Origin: Methanococcus voltae
GTDB lineage: Archaea; AGJL01; Methanococci; Methanococcales; Methanococcaceae
DNA length: 64,000 bases
Assembly: GCF_017875395.1 (NCBI RefSeq)
Contig: NZ_JAGGMO010000005.1
Coordinates: forward strand, 62,001-126,000
Reading direction: 5' to 3'
Part shown: piece by piece, positions 57,799-64,000 of the stretch
How positions within the stretch are numbered: position 1 is the stretch's first letter
Layout of the letters: every line of letters starts with the position of its first letter
The notes under the pieces: model-generated
Told to the model about the DNA's origin: nothing
Databases searched by the model: none
What the model saw: the letters and a program-made list of their open reading frames with translations, nothing else
Program-made: the position numbers and the translations under genes

Positions 57799-58146
57799 TT
57801 ATTTTCTTGAGTTAATCACTCCATTAAATGTGTCATTAGAATCATCATTTAACTCTAATTGTCCACATTCAACACATTTTTGTTCTAATAAATCAACATC
57901 TTGGTAAATACTCAACGCATCTTTTCCCAAATCTGTTATACTGTAATAAACTTTGGGTAAATTTTTTTCAATATCCTCAGACCTTTTAGAAACTAAACCT
58001 TTATAGTATAGTTTATTCAAATCTTCGGATAAATTACCCGTATTTATGCCAGTATTTTTTGATATTTCTCTGAAATACAATTCTCTTTCTTGTTCTAAGA
58101 TATCGAGTATTTTCCTTACATTCTTTCTTGCCAATAGTTTAATCAT
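57799..58146 (-). CDS. winged-helix transcriptional regulator (MarR/ArsR-like)
   Basis: 115 aa from ATG 58146; a longer frame extends upstream, but IKLLARKNVRKILDILEQER is the normal N-terminal helix. The HTH is YFREISKNTGINTGNLSEDL, followed by a wing ending YYSITDLGKDALS. A C-terminal CVECGQLE could bind metal or be redox-active. The AT-rich hairpin region upstream (58244-58373) has repeats that may be its operators (inference). Confidence 0.75.
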   Translation of the reverse strand: MIKLLARKNVRKILDILEQERELYFREISKNTGINTGNLSEDLNKLYYKGLVSKRSEDIEKNLPKVYYSITDLGKDALSIYQDVDLLEQKCVECGQLELNDDSNDTFNGVINSRK

Positions 58147-58243
58147 ACATACCAACTTCTTTAAATGTTCTCTCCCGAATGTAAGAATATATATACAACT
58201 AAACAGTACACCCAAATTGATTAAATGGAAATACACTCATAAG

Positions 58244-58279
58244 CATATGCTATATGAATTATATACGACATATGCTATA
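58244..58279. repeat. direct repeat CATATGCTATA
   Basis: Exact 11-base copies at 58244-58254 and 58269-58279, 25 bases apart, within about 130 bases of the regulator start. Possibly a paired operator. Confidence 0.5.
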
Positions 58280-58327
58280 ATTAGTTACCACCCTAAACAA
58301 TTTAATATGTACATAGTACAAATGTAT

Positions 58328-58373
58328 ATATATCAAAAATTGATATATTATTCTCGAGTGTAAACTTACACTC
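58328..58373 (+). repeat. two successive hairpins
   Basis: ATATATCA (58328-58335) pairs with TGATATAT (58341-58348), and GAGTGTAA (58356-58363) with TTACACTC (58366-58373). Both have perfect eight-base arms and short loops. Confidence 0.5.
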
Positions 58374-58393
58374 ATTACGTGAGATTGATATAC

Positions 58394-58414
58394 TCCCCTT
58401 AGGGGGATTTTTTT
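58394..58414 (+). terminator. intrinsic-terminator-like hairpin with T-run
   Basis: TCCCC (58394-58398), loop TTAG, GGGGA (58403-58407), then seven Ts; more T-rich sequence follows to 58428. It is oriented to end a plus-strand transcript, but no plus-strand gene lies upstream for 900 bases, so it may end an unrecognised small RNA. Confidence 0.5.
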
Positions 58415-58856
58415 CTTTTTATTTTTTTAAGATAAAGTTTTATTAATAATTATCTATATGTGATACCACAGTATAAGATTTATTATAATACATATTAATA
58501 CTAATCTGTTTAAATTTACTGCGATAATAGGACAAATTATAGATTTTATTACTTTTAACGAACGTATTATTTAAATATATTTGACTAATTACGAACCTAG
58601 AGGTACTAAATTAATCAAAAAATTAATTGAAATTAATTATCTCAATATAATTTAAGTACTTATTCGTCGTTATTGCAAATATGCACAATATATTCATCTT
58701 TCATCTATAATATAATTTACCCCATTTTTGGAGAATTATATAATAAGCTGAAAATTAGATCATGTTATTTAAAATTAAATATATTGACTGAGTAGTCGAG
58801 TATATTTAGTTTTTAGTTTAATGTATTGATAAATATTAAAAGAGAAAATATATAAG

Positions 58857-59114
58857 TCATTCATCAATTCTTTGAGTTCTTTTTACAGTGAATGCAAAGA
58901 ATGCGGGTAAAACTGCACCCCCCAATATAGCTTCGGTTACCGCTACATCAGGAGCTAATAGGCTACTGAACAAATACGCCAAACCTAAACCGCCTAAACC
59001 AGTCAAAACGACGCATTTGATTAAATCTTTTTGTATTAATGCACCAACATAGGACAATAATACTAAAAACATTACAAAGACATCTAAAATATTTATAATT
59101 TCTATATTTACCAT
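58857..59114 (-). CDS. DUF4040/MrpB-like membrane subunit, EhbD-like
   Basis: 85 aa with three helices. KDLIKCVVLTGLGGLGLAYL and APDVAVTEAILGGAVLPAFF are the conserved DUF4040 blocks found in energy-converting hydrogenases and Mrp antiporters. With the MrpG-like gene just upstream it matches the EhbC-EhbD pair of the membrane hydrogenase that reduces ferredoxin for anabolism. ATG 59114 with CGTGA five bases before it is preferred over ATG 59132. Ends in TGA, the only gene here that does so. Confidence 0.75.
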   Translation of the reverse strand: MVNIEIINILDVFVMFLVLLSYVGALIQKDLIKCVVLTGLGGLGLAYLFSSLLAPDVAVTEAILGGAVLPAFFAFTVKRTQRIDE

Positions 59115-59250
59115 TTTTTCACGAATTACCATTTTATATTACTTATACATATTTAAGGATACATTGATACATTCTAACATAAATTTATTGATTATCTATT
59201 GGTTGTTATTTATTATCGACTATTTATTATAAATTATAGATTTATTTCAA

Positions 59251-59532
59251 TTATTTTGAAATTTCATCGTTATAATTTGCATTTGCAATTGCGTGAGCCG
59301 AAAAAGGCGATAATATCAAATAAACAAGTGCTAAAAGTGGTTGGTTAAACATAAACAATATAACGATACAGGAAATATCTACGATTCCTACAATGTGAAG
59401 TCTTGCATAAACTATATTTTTACTAATATCACTTTGAGTCCAAAGCTTTATAGATGCAACTAAAATTCCTAAAGAAGCCAATGTTAAAACTAAATTCTGT
59501 AAAAAGTCACGTATTAACAGAAAATCAAACAT
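59251..59532 (-). CDS. MrpG/MnhG-like membrane subunit, EhbC-like
   Basis: 93 aa with about three helices. LGILVASIKLWTQSDISKNI and YARLHIVGIVDISCIVILFM are MrpG features, followed by LALVYLILSPFSAHAIANA. Probably a membrane-arm subunit of the Ehb hydrogenase; the rest of that complex is not in the window. GGTGA precedes ATG 59532. The EhbD-like gene follows after about 135 bases. Confidence 0.75.
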   Translation of the reverse strand: MFDFLLIRDFLQNLVLTLASLGILVASIKLWTQSDISKNIVYARLHIVGIVDISCIVILFMFNQPLLALVYLILSPFSAHAIANANYNDEISK

Positions 59533-61394
<1,862 letters not shown>

Positions 61395-61658
61395 TAAAAT
61401 AAATGTTAAATAAACAACAATTATTAATTTTTTTAAGACTATTTCATTCTCTTTTTTATATTTGATTTTAATTAAGTTTGATATTATTTTACTTATGTTT
61501 AATCTATGATTAGCATGCCTTTAATTTATTTTATACCCATAATTTTAATTATGAGTGATGTATTAAAAATATTTGATAATAAAATATTTAGAATATGGAA
61601 AAATAGAAAAATATATCTATAAAGATAAATATTTAAACTTATGATTTGAAGCGATAGC

Positions 61659-63353
61659 ATGATTTTAGGGATTAATGACGGACATAATTCGAGTATATCA
61701 TTATTTAACGATGATAAAGGTAATAAATGTAAAATTGAATATGCTATAAGCGAAGAAAGAATTACAAGGGTAAAAAACATTCGAGGATTTCCTAAAAATT
61801 CAATAAACAATGTTTTTAAAAATTCTAAATCCGAAACTGATGATGGAAATCGATATCAATATCAACATCCGGAAATTGATTTAATCACTATTGGTGGAAA
61901 ATTTAGAAAAAATAACCGATTAAATAAATTAAAAGAGTTTTCAAATAGTCAAAACAAGCCTTTATTATATTTTGACCATCATTTATGTCATGCTTCATTA
62001 TATAAGTTAAATCATGACTTTAAAAAAGGAAAGGAGTACTTAATTATTACCCTTGATGGTGCAGGCGATGGTTTATCCTCTACGGTATCGGTTGCAAAAA
62101 ACAATAAAATAGATACCATTGCTCAAAGTGATAATATTAACTCTATGGGCGATATTTACGCTTCATTCACTGAATTGTTAGGTTTTAAACCCATGGAGGA
62201 TGAAGGCAAAGTTATGGGTTTAGCAGGTTATGATTTAGATTCCAAATATAATGAAATCTATGAAAAAACCCTTTCGAACGTTGAAAATAAAATTATCGAA
62301 TACCATACAAAAACTAAAACATTTACAAATTATTTGGGCGTTATAGGTAATCAATCAACCAAAGAATTAGAAAAATTATTTAAAATGTCCAAATCGTATC
62401 CTATTTGTGATTTCAACAGTATTTCTGAAAAAATAGTTCTTTCAAAAATTATTCAGAGAAAATTGGAAGAAACAACCAAATTAATGATTGAAAATTTTGT
62501 AAAAGAAACTGGAATTGAAGATATTGTACTTTCAGGAGGCGTTGCTCAAAATGTTAAGTTAAATATGGAAATAAACAATATGGATTGTGTAAATTCGGTT
62601 TATGTACCACCTTTTCCATCTGATGAAGGTTTAAGTATTGGTTCTTGTCTATTAGCGTCCTCAGTTAAATCTAAATCGGAAAATATTAAGAATATGACTA
62701 CATACTTGGGGAACGATATTCATATTTCCAATATTGAGGATTTAGAAATTAAAAATAATACCTTAGTAAATAACTTTAAAGATTTTAAAATTACCTATTT
62801 GGAAGAAAATGAAATTCCAAATAGTATTGCTAATTTATTAATAAATAATAAAATAATTTGCATTTGCAGGGGGCGAATGGAATTTGGACCTCGTGCTTTA
62901 GGGAATAGAAGCATTATAGCATTGCCAACCCGTGAAAACGCTCAAAAAATTAATAAATTACTCAATAGGTATGAGCACATGCCTTATGCACCAACTGTAT
63001 TATGGGAACATGCTTCAGATTATGTTAAAAACCCATTCTATAGTCCACATATGGCATTTTTGTTTAAAAGTTACAGATTAGAATCCAATAGTCTCATGAG
63101 TGGAGTTATACACCACGATGGCACTAGCCGACCTCAAATGTTAAAAAAAGAGTATAATCCGGCCTATTATGAAATTATCAGGTCATTAGGAGATAATTTT
63201 GGGTTAAATTCTCAATCTTGTTATTCAGTGCTAAACACTAGCTTCAATTTGCACGGTGAACCTATCGTTTGTAACGTAGATGACGCTATTCGCTCTTTTG
63301 TGGGTGATGCTTTGCTACTGGGTAATGTATTAATTGAAAAGGTAAACGTATAA
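61659..63353 (+). CDS. NodU/CmcH-family carbamoyltransferase
   Basis: 564 aa. The N-terminal half has ILGINDGHNSSISLF, FDHHLCHASLYKL and LIITLDGAGDGLSSTVSVA, an actin/HSP70-like fold with metal-binding His residues. The C-terminal half has GRMEFGPRALGNRSIIALPT, the carbamoyltransferase signature. Relatives carbamoylate a hydroxyl on sugars or antibiotics from carbamoyl phosphate. The acceptor in methanogens is not known to me; surface glycans would be one possibility. No strong ribosome site precedes the ATG. Confidence 0.88.
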   Translation: MILGINDGHNSSISLFNDDKGNKCKIEYAISEERITRVKNIRGFPKNSINNVFKNSKSETDDGNRYQYQHPEIDLITIGGKFRKNNRLNKLKEFSNSQNKPLLYFDHHLCHASLYKLNHDFKKGKEYLIITLDGAGDGLSSTVSVAKNNKIDTIAQSDNINSMGDIYASFTELLGFKPMEDEGKVMGLAGYDLDSKYNEIYEKTLSNVENKIIEYHTKTKTFTNYLGVIGNQSTKELEKLFKMSKSYPICDFNSISEKIVLSKIIQRKLEETTKLMIENFVKETGIEDIVLSGGVAQNVKLNMEINNMDCVNSVYVPPFPSDEGLSIGSCLLASSVKSKSENIKNMTTYLGNDIHISNIEDLEIKNNTLVNNFKDFKITYLEENEIPNSIANLLINNKIICICRGRMEFGPRALGNRSIIALPTRENAQKINKLLNRYEHMPYAPTVLWEHASDYVKNPFYSPHMAFLFKSYRLESNSLMSGVIHHDGTSRPQMLKKEYNPAYYEIIRSLGDNFGLNSQSCYSVLNTSFNLHGEPIVCNVDDAIRSFVGDALLLGNVLIEKVNV

Positions 63354-63427
63354 ATTTATAAAATAATTTTAATAAATAATTTTAATAAAATATAACATAT
63401 ATTAAGGGATTTAAAAGTAGGGATATT

Positions 63428-64000
63428 ATGAAAAATTCAAAAAAAGTGGTTGTATTCGATACTACTTTAAGAGATGGCGAACAAACACCATCTATATCGA
63501 TAACACCGAGTAATAAATTAGAAATAGCAATGGAACTTGACAAATTAGGCGTTAATATTATTGAAGCAGGTAGTCCAATAACTTCAAAAGGCGAGAGAGA
63601 AGCAATAAAGCAAATTGTAAATCAAAAGTTAAACGCTGAAATATGTTCATTTGTTAGGTCTTTACCCTTAGATATCGATAAAGCCCTAGAATGTAACGTT
63701 GATAGCGTTCATATTGTAATCCCTACTTCTGAAATTCATATGAAATACAAAATGAAGAAATCTAAAGAAGAAATAGTTGAATCAGCTTTGAAATCCATAG
63801 AATACGCCAAAGAACACGGTTTAGTTGTGGAACTTTCTGCAGAAGATGCTACTAGAAGTGATCCTGAATTTTTGATTGAATTGTTCAAAAATGCGGAAGA
63901 ATATAATATAGATAGGGCATGTATTTGCGATACTGTGGGTATCTTAACTCCTGATAAATCAAGTTTGTTGGTTAAAAAAATTGTTGAGAATATCAAAACA
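63428..64000 (+). CDS. cimA: (R)-citramalate synthase, N-terminal part
   Basis: 191 codons, cut by the window end. [20 protein letters not shown] is the acyl-CoA/pyruvate site of the LeuA-CimA-AksA group, and [20 protein letters not shown] with [16 protein letters not shown] matches CimA more closely than isopropylmalate or homocitrate synthase as I know them. It condenses acetyl-CoA and pyruvate for isoleucine synthesis. The choice within this family is fairly but not fully certain without the C-terminal regulatory domain. Confidence 0.85.
   Translation, partial: MKNSKKVVVFDTTLRDGEQTPSISITPSNKLEIAMELDKLGVNIIEAGSPITSKGEREAIKQIVNQKLNAEICSFVRSLPLDIDKALECNVDSVHIVIPTSEIHMKYKMKKSKEEIVESALKSIEYAKEHGLVVELSAEDATRSDPEFLIELFKNAEEYNIDRACICDTVGILTPDKSSLLVKKIVENIKT

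Larger units (their letters stand above)
58147..58856. other. 710-base gene-free stretch with hairpins and direct repeats
   Basis: Holds the repeats and hairpins listed below up to about 58414. The rest, to 58856, is AT-rich with nothing recognisable. Confidence 0.45.

Noticed and set aside
58857-59114. TGA at the end of the EhbD-like gene as selenocysteine
   Set aside because: The protein is complete at its normal length and the codons after TGA give no conserved sequence before the next TAA.

Overview
The window is AT-rich DNA from a methanogenic archaeon of the genus Methanococcus, most like M. voltae or a near relative (inference from gene content, not a database match). Supporting signs are a selenocysteine-type in-frame TGA in formate dehydrogenase, a GGAA-N6-TTCC NrpR-type operator before glnA, archaeal C/D-box RNP, RadA, MCM, EndA and NreA genes, an MJ1647-like long histone, and ribosome binding sites of the GGTGA/GAGG type a few bases before most starts. 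Nearly all genes end in TAA. I see no rRNA, tRNA, CRISPR array, insertion sequence or integrase.

Layout. 0-7.4 kb is sensory: the tail of a MoeA-like protein, a winged-helix regulator, a lone solute-binding lipoprotein, a FIST sensor, a stand-alone receiver and a Cache-HAMP histidine kinase broken by an in-frame TAG. 7.7-15 kb is a formate island on the minus strand (fdhC, an OB-fold membrane protein, beta carbonic anhydrase, fdhA with selenocysteine, fdhB), with an unusually long and structured 1.27 kb spacer before fdhA. 15.8-34 kb is mostly core metabolism and RNA processing: archaeosine synthesis, EndA, an NADH-oxidase-like flavoprotein, Na/Pi transporter, ThiE, ThiM, GlnA, CbiP, U32 protein, HemB, a ClpP-like protein, a DUF106 membrane protein, DUF98, SerB and DtdA.

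34-38 kb is a three-gene cluster of secreted or membrane-anchored proteins, at least two with cohesin-like features. 38-44 kb holds a divergent MCM helicase, an unknown gene, ArgD and RadA, followed by a GC-rich putative small RNA between direct repeats. 44.6-46.2 kb is a tandem triplet of paralogous small membrane proteins. 46.4-57.5 kb carries CbiT, an XRE-like protein, NreA with a C-terminal PIP box, FtsY, Nop5 plus fibrillarin, FdhD, a helical-repeat protein, an unknown protein and the long histone. 57.8-64 kb has a winged-helix regulator, a hairpin-rich gene-free stretch ending in a terminator-like hairpin, two Mrp-like subunits resembling EhbC/EhbD, aspartate kinase, a NodU-type carbamoyltransferase and the start of citramalate synthase.

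How it fits together: FdhC imports formate, FdhAB oxidises it to CO2 for methanogenesis, carbonic anhydrase interconverts CO2 and bicarbonate, and FdhD (43 kb away) matures FdhA. GlnA is wired to nitrogen control by the NrpR-type operator. The least explained parts are the amber codon in the kinase, an apparent ATT start codon, the cohesin-like cluster, the GC-rich RNA candidate at 44.1 kb, and the structured spacers at 11.2-12.0, 13.8 and 58.2-58.4 kb.
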